64,000 bases of DNA from Carya illinoinensis (Eukaryota; Streptophyta; Magnoliopsida; Fagales; Juglandaceae): the NCBI RefSeq assembly GCF_018687715.1, contig NC_056758.1, positions 31,104,967 through 31,168,966 of the forward strand. Direction: 5' to 3'. Shown piece after piece: positions 30,301 through 41,060 of this stretch. Both the position numbers and the translations under genes were made by a program. The notes beneath the pieces were generated by a model. It was not told the DNA's origin. It saw nothing but the letters and a program-made list of their open reading frames with translations, and searched no databases. Numbering within the stretch: position 1 is the stretch's first letter; the number at the start of each line of letters is the position of its first letter.

Positions 30301-31849
30301 AACAAGTCTCTAAAATCCTATTCATCACCAATCACAACTAACAAAATTATAATAACAAAGAATCTAAGCTAAACAAAAATCTAACAAATACCACCACACA
30401 CCAATGTCACAAAGAATCCATGAGTTGTAAAAGCTCAACAGATGGATACCAAATGTTGATCTTCCTAAAGGTTTAGATGACTTCAAATATGAACTCAATG
30501 AAAAGATATAAATAGAAGAAGAAGGAAGCTTAATGATGTTGTGTATTAAATACAAAGCAACAAAAATAGGATTAGAAGTTCAAAGGAAAGTAATATGCAA
30601 CATTACATTTTCCATTTTTTAATTAGTTTTAAGTATATATTGAATCATCAAAATAACACAAGTAGTAGGGTAATTGCACTGGGAACAAAACAAAAAGGAA
30701 AGTTTCACAACAAAAATGATATTTTTGAGAAAATGCAGATATGGACTCGAATCAGCATACAGATAAAGAAAACAATGAAAAAAAAAACAAAGTTTTTGGA
30801 CAAAAAACGTTGAACCCTTGAATCTACACATAAGTATCGTAAACAAAATGTCTTACCAAAATTAGCAGGCAACACAAAACAAAACGGGCCCAAATAATAA
30901 AAAATTAAAAAAATACAAGTTTAAAAACAAAGAGAGCAGATTAAGCGACTATTTCAAAGTATAAAAATATTAAACAGATATATCACTTAAATATACGGTT
31001 AAGGGTTACAACTGAAGTCGACCCTTTATGCACAAAACAAAGGAGGCTAGGGTTTCATAAAACATACCCAGACTGTTAGGAACCTCACTAGAGAGCACCC
31101 AAAGTTGTTAGATCTCCCCGAGAGCCACCAACATCCACTGGTTTGGGATCCTCTTACAAATCTGGCAACAAAAAAAAAAGAATCATTAAAATAAAATAGC
31201 ATATCTAGACAGATGAAGTGAAAAGGAGAAGAATACGGCTACGAAGAATAAATCTTCAATCAGTAGAGGAAGAGTGGCACGAGGCTAGGGTTTTGGCACT
31301 AGAGTAAGAGAGAGAGATATATAGATGATAGCGATTCGGGAATGAAGGAGATGACGATTCGGTAACGACGATGGGGTCATGATGAGATGGGTCATGGGTT
31401 TCTTTGCTGCCTGAAGTTCAGAGAGAGAGAGAGAGCGTGCAAGGGAGGGGGAGGACTATCTGGAGCTAGGGTTTTTGGGTACTGAAGCTTCTTTTTATAC
31501 AACCTGGGTATGTGGTTTAAATCGGATAAAACCGATACCCGAGTGTCAAAATTATACATGGACCGCATAGATCCAGGTTTTGATGATGCGGGTACCAACC
31601 TGAATTTAATCCAAGCTAAAACCCATAATTGAAACCTGGGTTCTGGTTATCTGGGGTTCTGGACCGGGCCGAAAAAAAAAATCTGGCCCAAATAAATAGT
31701 CTTACTTGGCGCATAGATTGCATATGAATGAGTTGTGATTGTCACGTCAACTAGAACTAAAGACCCTATTGGCAAGTTTATACGTGTTTCTATTGCTCAT
31801 ACCCCATTAAAGGAGAAAAAAAAAAAAACTTATTAATGAATTAGGAAAT
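27392..31849. other. Spacer upstream of VPS51 with MITE and captured-looking sequence
   Basis: 27392-27600 contains the VPS51 leader and promoter and a (TAT)n tract at about 27580-27605. From 27.6 to 28.8 kb the DNA is AT-rich. From about 28830 to 31680, two C/G-containing, low-complexity blocks (about 28840-28965 and 31490-31680, with repeated words such as 'aacctgg' and 'ggttctgg') bracket AT-rich DNA plus a stretch at 31.0-31.5 kb that looks like a plant gene leader on the minus strand. No intact gene was found. Confidence 0.4.
28283..28448. mobile_element. Small MITE with inverted ends
   Basis: The left end 'aaaaaaaattatataaagta' and the reverse complement of the right end ('aaaaaaattatataaaagta') are inverted repeats continuing into 'aat.tataa'. 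The core is 'ttataataaaagtaactttac'. A related piece is at 5640-5820. Confidence 0.5.
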
Positions 31850-31882
31850 TACAAGGAAGAAGAAGAGAAGAGCAAGAATGCG

Positions 31883-32111
31883 ATGGAAAGCTTAGCTTCA
31901 GCCTTGCACAAGGTCTTTGCAGAAGCTAGAGAAGTGAAAGAAAGACTATTATCCACTCAATATGAGCATGAAAATTATAAGACACAAATAGAAGATCTGA
32001 AATTGGCCTTGAAAGCAACGAGTGAGAAGTATGAAATCATGCTTGATGATGCAAAATATGATATTCATTTGGTGGATTGTGTAATGCAGTAAGAAGAATA
32101 GAACAAAATAG

Positions 32112-32120
<9 letters not shown>
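31883..32120 (+). pseudogene. WEB-family coiled-coil protein fragment (pseudogene)
   Basis: An open frame encodes MESLASALHKVFAEAREVKE, ...ENYKTQIEDLKLALKATSEK and YEIMLDDAKYDI. I recognise these as the middle of plant WEB-family (DUF827-type) chloroplast-movement coiled-coil proteins. It then jumps to HLVDCVMQ; family members have about 25 residues between these motifs, so an internal deletion is inferred. The frame continues Q-stop-E-E-stop-N, matching the expected QSEEEN with two nonsense changes. A long (GA)n tract follows. Only a fragment is present and no introns are evident. Assignment comes from memory of the family. Confidence 0.6.

Positions 32121-32179
<59 letters not shown>
32115..32179. 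repeat. (GA)n microsatellite
   Basis: About 32 GA units in a row directly follow the WEB-like fragment. Confidence 0.95.
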
Positions 32180-32182
<3 letters not shown>

Positions 32183-33387
32183 CTTGGTGGGAAGCTTCGG
32201 AGATGGAAGAAGATGAAGGAGATGGAGGAGGGAATTCACACAATATCACTGTCCACATAGATCGTTCGTGCAAAATCCCTATGCCAAGTACCTTGCATCA
32301 ATCATTTTTCATTTATGAATAGTAGTAAAATAGTTTAAGTTAATGCTTTATAGAGTTTTGAAAAATGAGAGAGAAAAAGTTGAATAAAAAATATTATAAA
32401 GTTAAAATACTGTTAAAATATTATTTATTATTTTTATTTTTATTTTTATTTGGGGATTTGAACATTTTTGAATTGTTTTTTATTTTTTATTTAAAAGTTT
32501 GAAAAAGTTGTGATGATTAGTTTGAAAGTATTTATATGGAAAATACTAACCGAACCGCAAGTTTGGACAGAGAATTCAACCGATGCCATGTGTCATTTTT
32601 TGATTGGCACATACAAGATATTGTAAAAAGCCTCCCTCTTGGTTGAAACTGTAGATCTCATTCTCCTTTCTTCGCAAGCCTCCCTCCCTCCCACTAAAAC
32701 TGCAAAACCGAACTTATGAATATCTCCACTTCCATTTCCGGCAAAAACTAGGCGACAAAGTTCCATTTCCGGCATGGGTCTATGAATGTGATATGCTTCT
32801 TTACTGTATTTTTTGTTTCTCTCTCTAAGTTTCACTTCTCTATTTTAAGTTTTGTTGCAAGATTGGTCTCAAGTGTTGGAATTTTTTTTTTCATTTCCGC
32901 GATCACTTGTTTCATTTGTGAATCTATCTGTAATTTTTTTTCTAATTTTTTTTTTCTTTCATGACCACTTATTTGTTCCTTGAGAAGAACTACATGGAAA
33001 GTAAAGTTTAGATATTTTTCGGGGTTTTCCAAACAGGAGTGGCTAGAGTTGAGATTTGGAACCCAAATGGAAAACACATAATTGTTAGCACAAAACCCAT
33101 GCCCGAAACTAGCTAGATCGATCTCTCAATTCAACAAGATTGTTAGTTGGAAGTAATTTTCATTTTCTTATTTTGTGACACCATATCACACTTGTTAAGA
33201 CCATCATATTCAAGGCAATCACAATTTGTAATTGTCATGTTCAAGACTAATACAATTTGTCATCTTTTCTGTGTAGATCTTAACTATGATTTGGATAAAG
33301 GAAATGACCTTTTATGGTATTATAAAAAATAAATAAACTCTATGGCAATTGCTAGTTATGCTTTAGAATGTATTTACCTTTATTGCG

Positions 33388-33682
33388 GTAATGCTACGGA
33401 GCTCACTCTTTCTACTAAGCTCACTGATATCGCATAAGATGGAGGAAGTGAGGGAGGAATAAGAGAAAGATGGTATTGTAGGACAATGATGGAACTATGG
33501 ATGTGTTTGTTTGTTTTTTGGTTTTTTTTATTTTTTTTGGAGGGAGTCTAGGACGTTGGAATAACCAAAATATTTTTTACCTCTCTATTTATTTCTTTTT
33601 CATTTCATTTTCTATTATTTTAATAGGTCACGTGCTGCAATCGGTCAATTATCGGTAGAAAGAGTGAGCTCCGTAGCATTAC
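33388..33682. mobile_element. MITE with 28-bp perfect terminal inverted repeats
   Basis: Positions 33388-33415 and 33655-33682 are perfect reverse complements; the inner 26 bp start ATGCTACGGAGCTCACTC. If the flanking TA dinucleotides are the target duplication, the element is about 290 bp and Tc1/mariner-like. It has no coding capacity. Confidence 0.8.
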
Positions 33683-34293
33683 TCTATTTATATTTAAGTG
33701 ATATTTAGAAAGGGATGAGATGAGATGAAAATTTTAAAATTGAAATTTTTTCCAAACAAGTCCTTATTATACACTCCTAGACTTGTCCATTACTCCTATA
33801 TAACTTATATCCGATGCTATCAAAGCTTATATTTGTTACAAGGTTACAATCTCTCCATATGAAGCCAATTTTAGGTTTGGTAACAGTCTAGTTCTCAACT
33901 TATCAAAATATTTCTCTATAGACTTGACGCCTAAGAAAGTTAAGCATTAAGTTAATCCCTATACTCTTGCGTATTTAATTATGGACCATCCCTAATAAAT
34001 AACATCATATTCCAAATACATTGGAATTTTACCGGCAATTGCAAGCTAAATTACAAGACATAAAACAATTCAAACCATAGGATTAAAACATTATTCTATC
34101 CTAAAATCATGAATATAATTGGCCGATAAGTCATTTTGTCCTCCATACATAACTCATTCAAAAAAAACATGGAAAATACAAACATAAATTATTCATCTAT
34201 TGACCAAGTAAACGAATATTCCAGGATAAATTCGAATTTAAATAATAAAAAAGGAATAAATTGGCTGTCAATCGCCTTAAACGTGTCGCAGAA

Positions 34294-34311
34294 GGCGTCA
34301 CCCCTGACGCC
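34294..34311. promoter_or_regulatory. TGACG inverted repeat upstream of the bZIP gene
   Basis: GGCGTCA (34294-34300), spacer CCCC, TGACGCC (34305-34311): a perfect 7-bp inverted repeat with two TGACG cores, the type of site bound by plant bZIP factors. It lies about 600 bp before the bZIP start codon. A regulatory role is inference. Confidence 0.35.
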
Positions 34312-34596
34312 AACCTTGACACCACCACCCAAACAACCCTACAATATTGCCTTACTCGCTCAAACCTGCACACGTTTTCCCCTTTAAAACCACCATCATC
34401 TTTCATGTTAACCTTCTTTCGCCTCACATCTCACCCATTCGCTTGATTTCTGCCTCCTCTACTCCTTTCTTCACCAAATACCTTTTAAGCTTTACGAGAT
34501 CTGTCTTCCCAGCCCCCTGATTGTTCGATTCATCTTGCCATAGCTATTCGTGTTTTCCGATTGGGGTTCTAATCTGAGCCTAATCTTTGGGATTTG

Positions 34597-34617
34597 ATGC
34601 CAACCATTCGGGTTTAG
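34597..34617 (+). CDS. Upstream ORF 1 in bZIP leader (6 aa)
   Basis: ATG to TAG encoding MPTIRV in the leader of the bZIP gene. S1-group bZIP leaders usually carry several small uORFs; the sequence of this one is not conserved to my knowledge. Another 6-codon uORF lies at 34633-34653. Confidence 0.5.
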   Translation: MPTIRV

Positions 34618-34667
34618 GTTTCGATTTCGCCGATGAAGTTAGATTTTCTGTGACATCTAACGTCCTC

Positions 34668-34736
34668 ATGCGTCGCGTTCGTTTGCTCCACTCGTTCTCG
34701 GTTGCGTTTCTCTACTGGTTCTACGTTTTCTCATGA
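34668..34736 (+). CDS. Sucrose-control uORF peptide (SC-uORF), short form, 22 aa
   Basis: This uORF ends SFSVAFLYWFYVFS-stop, almost identical to the conserved SC-peptide C-terminus (SFSVVFLYWFYVFS) of S1-group bZIP leaders. In Arabidopsis bZIP11 this peptide stalls ribosomes when sucrose is high and represses translation of the main ORF. Here only 22 codons are available (MRRVRLLHSF...), because the upstream in-frame region lacks an ATG although it is open back to about 34582. The uORF stop lies 173 nt before the main ATG. Function is inferred from conservation. Confidence 0.92.
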   Translation: MRRVRLLHSFSVAFLYWFYVFS

Positions 34737-34909
34737 ATTAATTCCCGATCTGAGCAAACAATTTTATCAGATTGACTGTCATTGATTTATAGGTAGCCTA
34801 ACTGTTAGAACCCTAATTTCTGTTTGTTTCACAAATTTCTGATCCAACTTCGTTCAATTAATAAGTAAGAGCGCCGTTTTGGTAATTTCCTTTTGAGGGG
34901 AATATATTG

Positions 34910-35350
34910 ATGGCTTCGGTTCAACGATCTGCGAGTTCCGGATCCGATGGTGGTGACCCGAGTCTTGCGACGGTCGACGAGAGGAAGAGGAAGAGGATGC
35001 TGTCGAATCGCGAATCGGCTAGGCGGTCACGGATGAAGAAGCAGAAGCAGATGGAGGATCTTACGAACGAGACCAGCCGGTTGCAGATGGCGAACAGCCA
35101 GCTGTTGCAGAGCATCAGCGCTAAGGAGCAAGCCTACGTGGCGATCGAGTCCGCGAACAATATCCTCCGGGCCCAAGTCATGGAGCTAACCGATCGCTTG
35201 CGGTCCTTGAACTCGGTGCTTCAGATTATAGAGGAAGTGAGCGGGTTCTCAGTGGATATTCCAGAGATACCAGATCCGCTGATGAACACGTGGCAGCTCC
35301 ATCATCAGATGCAGCCGATCGTGGCGTCCGCCGACCTGTTTCTGAGTTGA
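34910..35350 (+). CDS. S1-group bZIP transcription factor, bZIP53-like
   Basis: A single-exon 146-aa protein, typical for the group. The basic region spans about residues 24-44 (ERKRKRMLSNRESARRSRMK) with the invariant N33...R41 spacing. A leucine zipper follows with heptad positions L51, L58, L65, K72, I79, L86, L93 and L100. The tail contains SGFSVDIPEIPDPLMNTW and QMQPIVASADLFLS, closer to Arabidopsis bZIP53 than to bZIP11 or bZIP44. These factors heterodimerise with C-group bZIPs and act in the nucleus in sugar, energy and amino-acid responses. The true start is ATG at 34910; the preceding TTG is not a start. The leader carries the SC-uORF, so sucrose-induced repression of translation is expected. 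Confidence 0.95.
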   Translation: MASVQRSASSGSDGGDPSLATVDERKRKRMLSNRESARRSRMKKQKQMEDLTNETSRLQMANSQLLQSISAKEQAYVAIESANNILRAQVMELTDRLRSLNSVLQIIEEVSGFSVDIPEIPDPLMNTWQLHHQMQPIVASADLFLS

Positions 35351-38300
35351 TAGATAATGATCCACCGGCTCGGCCCTTTGGTGTGAGTCATTTTGTATTC
35401 TAGCTTGATGTGTGTCGTTTGGACTGAAATAATGGAGTGCACCGTGTAGCTTAAACTTGTTTGTGGGTGTTGTTTAATTTGATCTCCTGTTTGGTATGTA
35501 AAAGTAGTTGTTAATTGTATTCGTTGTGTTCATACATCACAATGCAAATGTGATGTTTCTTTTTCAATGATCTGGCGTGGTGTATTTCGAACTTTCAATT
35601 CAATATGCTTGTCTAATCTGGCATTACAATTGTCAATTGGTATATCATATTCAGACGACTCGAGCTTATTACACTCAAATTATATCCTTGAAGTTCAATT
35701 CAAGCTCAAATTCTGGTCCCTATCAACTGATCCTGAAATTCCAGAATGAAAAGGTTTAAGGTTTAGTGTCATAATTTTAGAAGAGGGTTTTAACTTTCCA
35801 GTTTCAACCCACAGATGACAAAAGGATAGACCCAGTTTACACTTTCCACCATGTTTTTCCTTGTCGGTTGGGTAATCCGATAGAATGTAATAATGATGCC
35901 AAATAGAAACCATGAACCTAACCTAGCCACTTTTGGATTAAACTGTGTTCTATCTGTGAAAGAACAATTGCAAGGACAGGGACAACCTTATCTGTATTTT
36001 GACTCGTGGGTAAGCACTACTCCAACAATTACGTAAGCGACTTCTTCGGCTGTAGCTGTGAGACGCATCCAGTCAATATACAACATCCCGATTCCCATGT
36101 AAAGCCGATTTGAAATTGTGGAAAAAGTGTCCCATCATCTCATCACTTTATCTCTTTTACAGAATCTACAGAAGAAATTCCACAGGCCGCCCGCCAAACG
36201 TGGGAGATGGGATTTGGGTGAGAACTGTAAACATACCCCGCTTTGTCACGACATCTAGAACACAATAGCGTTGACATGACTTACACCTGGTGATGTGATT
36301 CCAGCGATTCCACCCCCATCGCTTTTTACTTTTTTAAGATATTTAAATTTGGACGAAAAGAAGAATTGAGTTAATTTAGATTTTTTATAAATAATAATAA
36401 ATTAAGATAGTAAAATAATTTTTATAGTATATATTTAATATGAGTTTATATTTATTTAAATATTAAGATGAGTTTAGATTTATTTATAAAAAATTAAAAA
36501 AAATTGTCAGTTTTGCATGTAAAGAGATGTTGAGTTAAAAAAAATGATAAGTCTCACGTGTAATAAAGTTTTGAATTGAGATGAATTTAGTGATTTAAGA
36601 ATTATGTGTTTAGATATTAAATTTAATTTAAAATTAGACTGAATTGAATTGATTTCAGTACACTCCAATAATCAAACGGGCCTGAATGACATGGTTCTAC
36701 ATTGACAGTTAATAAGAAACGAAGATAGAAATATTATATCCCTTCATGAAGGATATCTCAACAAGGGAAAATAACTCATCTACAGCCATTCAAATTTGAT
36801 TGAAGAAATTAAAAAGGATTTTCTTTAATCAATAAGTAAGGATTTTATTGATGAGGAAAATAGGCATAACTCAAGTGCTATCGAAAATCTATTAGAATCC
36901 GTTAGGGGAATAAAGTATTATATAAGAACATTTTAAGCTCGGGATATTGACAACATCTCTCATTTCTCTCCCTCCAAAGGCACTATAATAGACAAATTGA
37001 AACTATCTTCTAAATTGCTGCAAGATGTGAATTCAACCACATTTATCGTAATCGCCTAAACCAACCCCATTTTAACAAGGAAATCACAACATAGGATCTT
37101 GGAGACTTCACAATTAAGTAATAAATGGTCAATATGCTCTGTACTCTTTCTTCACAACAATGGTAATGTTTCGTCATATTGTCTGGAGTAAGGATCTTTC
37201 CTAATGAGGCCGACAATACCCAAAAAAAAAAAAAAAACATTTTAGGAGCTTTAGGGCTTTTTTCAACATTTATAATATCTTATAATTCTGTAAATAGTAG
37301 TAAAATAATTTATAAATAATTAAAAACTGGCTTAAGTTAAGATGTTTTATTGAGATTCGGAAAATAAGATAAAAAGTTAAATAAAAATATTATAAAGTTA
37401 AAAAATTTTCTAAATATAATTTTTGTTTTGAAATCTAAAAAAAAATTGGATGCTTTTTTCTATTTTTTTTGGAAGTTCAAGAAATTGTATTGAGTTTTAT
37501 GTTTGGATAATAATTAGATAAAAATGTTAAAGATTTGAAATTGAAAATTATTTTGTACTTGAGTGATATTTAAGAATAAAATTATGAAAAATTTTGAAAA
37601 TGAGTTTTGCTACTTGCAAGCGAATTCGCGTACTAATTTGTATACCAATACTAATGTCTTTATATTTAAAATTCAAATTAGCACTTTTTTCAATAAAGTA
37701 TACTTTATGATCAATCACATTGAATGTGTGCACGTATTGGTGCTTAGAATCGCTTACAACTAGATTTTTCCTTGAAAATACCTCATTATCCAAAGAGTTT
37801 TACTATGTATAAACAAAGTTGCATACTAATCTGCGTACCGATACTTATTCTTTCATATTTAAAATTTAAATCAGTACTATTTTTAATAAAATCTAATTTT
37901 TGACCAATCATATTCAATTGGTGTACATATTAATGAATAATTATGCTTGTAACTAGATTTTTTCTTATCCAAAAAACCCTTAGGGGATGCTTTGAGAATG
38001 ACATAATATGAGAATTTTGTAAATAGTTGTAAAATTGTTTGAGTGAATATATTTTATTAGATTTTGAGAAATGATAGAAAAAGTTTAATAAAAATATTAT
38101 AAAGTTAAAATATTGTCAGAATATAATTGCTTTATTTTTATTTTTGTTTTTAAATTTGAAAAAATAGTATTATTTTTTGTGTTTTACTTGTGAAAGTTAT
38201 AATGATTAGGTGATCATTAGATGAAAAAATTTGAATATTTGAAATTAAAAAGTATATATGTTTGAGTAATATTTTGGAAAAAAATTATGAGATATTTTGA

Positions 38301-40870
38301 GATAAGATGAAATAAAATTTGATTATTTTCCAAATAATCCCTTAGAGCCTAGGAAACATAATCATTCTCATATATTCTCATACTACTTTACTATAATTTA
38401 CTATTATTAACAAAATATTCACTATTATTTCGTTACTATTCATATATTATTTCATTATTATTCATAAATATTATTAGTATCAAGACGTGTCATTAGTCTT
38501 AGTATCCAAAAGAGCCCTTAGGCCCTGTTTAGACGTCGAGATGGTGGCCTTAACCCATCCCGTCTCATCTTATCTTAATATTTAAATACTACTCAAATAT
38601 AAATATTTTAAAATTTTCAACTTTTTAATCTAATAATTACTTTAATCATTATAAATTTTCTAAACTCACAAATAAAAACACAAAACAAAATTCAAACTTT
38701 TTTCAATTTAGTAAAAGTCTAAACTCGGTTGTCGGACCATGAAGCTGGCCTTTTGAACAACAGGCCGAAAATGGGTGAATGAAGGTGTTAGACCTCATAA
38801 AAGAATAGGCCGAATGAGCCACAATGGGCTTGCGGATGAGTTTGAAAATGAAAATGAAGTATATTAATCAATCTTAATCTGACATCATTATTTTTTAATT
38901 TGGACCATTTTTTTCCCTCTAATTGAATCTCTTATTTCTATATATATTTACCAAAGAAATTTGATAAATAGAATCTATTTATTGAAATACGTATGATCTG
39001 TTCTTAATTATATATAAAACGGGAAAAAAAAAAGGAACAAATTATGTTATTACAGTTCAAGGTCAAATTAATGAGCCATTGAGATTCAAGAAGATTAAGG
39101 TTTCATTGAATGAATGAGTAATGATTACACAAACCTGATGTTAAAAATAGATTCTATAAGAAAAATAATTTTTTATGCTATTTCATAATAGAATTTACTT
39201 TTTTTTTAAAAAAAAAAAACGTAGAAGACTCAAATCTAAAACTTGTAATTAATAATTTAATATTTATGGCTTGTTTGGATTTAGAGATGATATGGTTTTA
39301 GATAAAAATTAAATAAAATATTATTAGAATATTTTTAACAATATTTTATTTAATATTATTATTATTTTAGAATTTAAAAAACTTGAATTAAGATTTGAAA
39401 AAGTTAAATTATTTATTATATTTTATATGTAAATTTAAAAAAATTGTAGTAACGAGATGAAATAATATGAAACACTTTTTAAATTTAAACTAATTTTTAA
39501 AAATAGTTTGGATTTAGAAATTAGATAAGATAGTTTTATATGAAGATTGAACAAATTAATATTAAAATATTATTTTTTAATATTATAATTTAAAAAATTA
39601 AATTATTTATTATATTTTATATAAAAATTTAAAAAAAATATATAATAATAAAATAAGATAAAATAAAATAAAACAAAACGTTTTTAGAATCTAAAAGTTC
39701 TAAATATTAGTTTCATATATATCCCATTATGGTATCGTCTAGAGCTATAAAATATCTTCGAGGCATGTTGACAATATCGAGCTACGCGTCGCTTTCTTCT
39801 AAAGAAGGAAAAGAGCAGCGGATAGCATTTTTCCCATTAAAAGAATGGCCTTTCTTTTACTCAACATTTTGGGTGGCTTGCACGCACCACTCGGGTCGCT
39901 TGAATTTTCAGCCAATCGGCGCGGTTGTTTTTGTTTTTGTTTTTTTCAAGAAATTGTTATCATTTATTTATTAAAAAAATTTACATATATTACCAGATAT
40001 ATGCAGAACTATGTCAAGCTATATCAATCATTATTTCATAAACTAATTAATACATTTAAAGTTCTATCAATATACTATTTTTTTTAACTAGTATATAGTC
40101 TTTATTATTGCTAGTTCTTTCTATAGACAAAAGTTCAATAGACGACATTCAACATAAACAGAAACTCAACCTTAGACAAATATTCAATAGACAAACTCAT
40201 TTTTTAATTTTTATTAAATAATAAGAAAAATAGTAAGATAGATGCAAAAAATGATAGATTACAGTTTGGACCAATTTCGATATATTTCAGAATCTATGAC
40301 GACGTATGAAGGTAACACATTTGTCTCTTTTTAGTCACAAAAGTCAAATTTGATGGTGGCGATTCCAGTGATTTGGCATGTATGACGAGAAGAGATGTCG
40401 GAATGGGTGTCACGTGAGGATCACACGTAGTGATTTTTGCAGAACCGCTACTATCCTTTGAATGATTTGCGACCTGAGAATCTTATTGTACTAATTATGT
40501 CTCTCGAGAGTTGTTGAAAAATTATAGATTTTTTTTTTTACTATTAAAGAAACAAAATAATTTTTTTTTAAAAAAAAGAATTACTTTGATAAACAAAATG
40601 GATAGATGAAGAAATGAGGAAATGGGAGGGAGAAGGAGGAGGAAGCCTCCAACGGAAATCAGATTTGGAGGCTTAAGCTACGTTTTGATGTTGAGTTGAA
40701 CTTATTTCTTTATAAATAATAGTAAGTTGAGATAGTGAAGTGAGTTATATGAAGTTCATCTAAGATGAGGTTTAGTAATTCCATAAATTTTATCCTAAAT
40801 TTTACTAATATTTTAAAAACTTCATACATCTCATTCCCTAAAAATTCATCATCCTTTAAAATATTGTTTC
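35351..40870. other. Long spacer with MITE remnants
   Basis: 35351-35560 is probably the bZIP 3' UTR. No further gene was found. TCATC/GATGA-type or AT-rich MITE pieces lie at about 36340-36680, 37255-37560, 37985-38345, 38520-38730, 39270-39500 and 39510-39700. A related pair of about 180-bp segments lies at 37600-37780 and 37810-37970. Short ORFs (for example 39729-39974) have no recognisable motifs. Confidence 0.5.
37600..37970. repeat. Two tandem copies of a roughly 180-bp AT-rich segment
   Basis: Both copies share, in order, 'gtaccgata'-like words, 'atatttaaaatt.aaat.ag', 'tgatcaatca/tgaccaatca' and 'aactagattttt'. No coding potential. Confidence 0.5.
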
Positions 40871-41060
40871 TGTTGTAAATCTATCAAAATAGAGAGAGAG
40901 TTTCAAAGATAGAGAGAGAATGAGAGAGAACCATTATCATTTATATGTATTAATTTAGAAATATTTCCATATATATAGGGGTAAAAAAGTCTTAATTAAC
41001 TACTATGACTTGGTCAATTACAATGGCTAAAGGTCATACAATACAAGCTGATTTATAACA
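40871..41060 (-). repeat. 3' LTR of the copia element (left copy)
   Basis: 190 bp, TG...CA, with short inverted termini TGTTGTAAATC/GATTTATAACA. It has many substitutions relative to the right copy, so the insertion is old. Confidence 0.75.

Larger units (their letters stand above)
32180..34440. other. Spacer upstream of the bZIP gene
   Basis: It contains a TCATC-type repeat remnant at about 32335-32530 (minus sense), a C/T-rich leader-like stretch at about 32625-32780 without a followable gene, the MITE at 33388-33682, a fragment at about 33710-33765, and AT-rich sequence to about 34250. The last few hundred bases form the bZIP promoter. Confidence 0.45.

Noticed and set aside
32037..32322. 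ORFs with long Leu-Ser or Arg-Glu repeats
   Set aside because: Direct translations of the (GA)n microsatellite.
39729..40087. Two overlapping 80-codon ORFs in the spacer
   Set aside because: Overlapping frames in AT-rich DNA, no motif, no leader or splice context.
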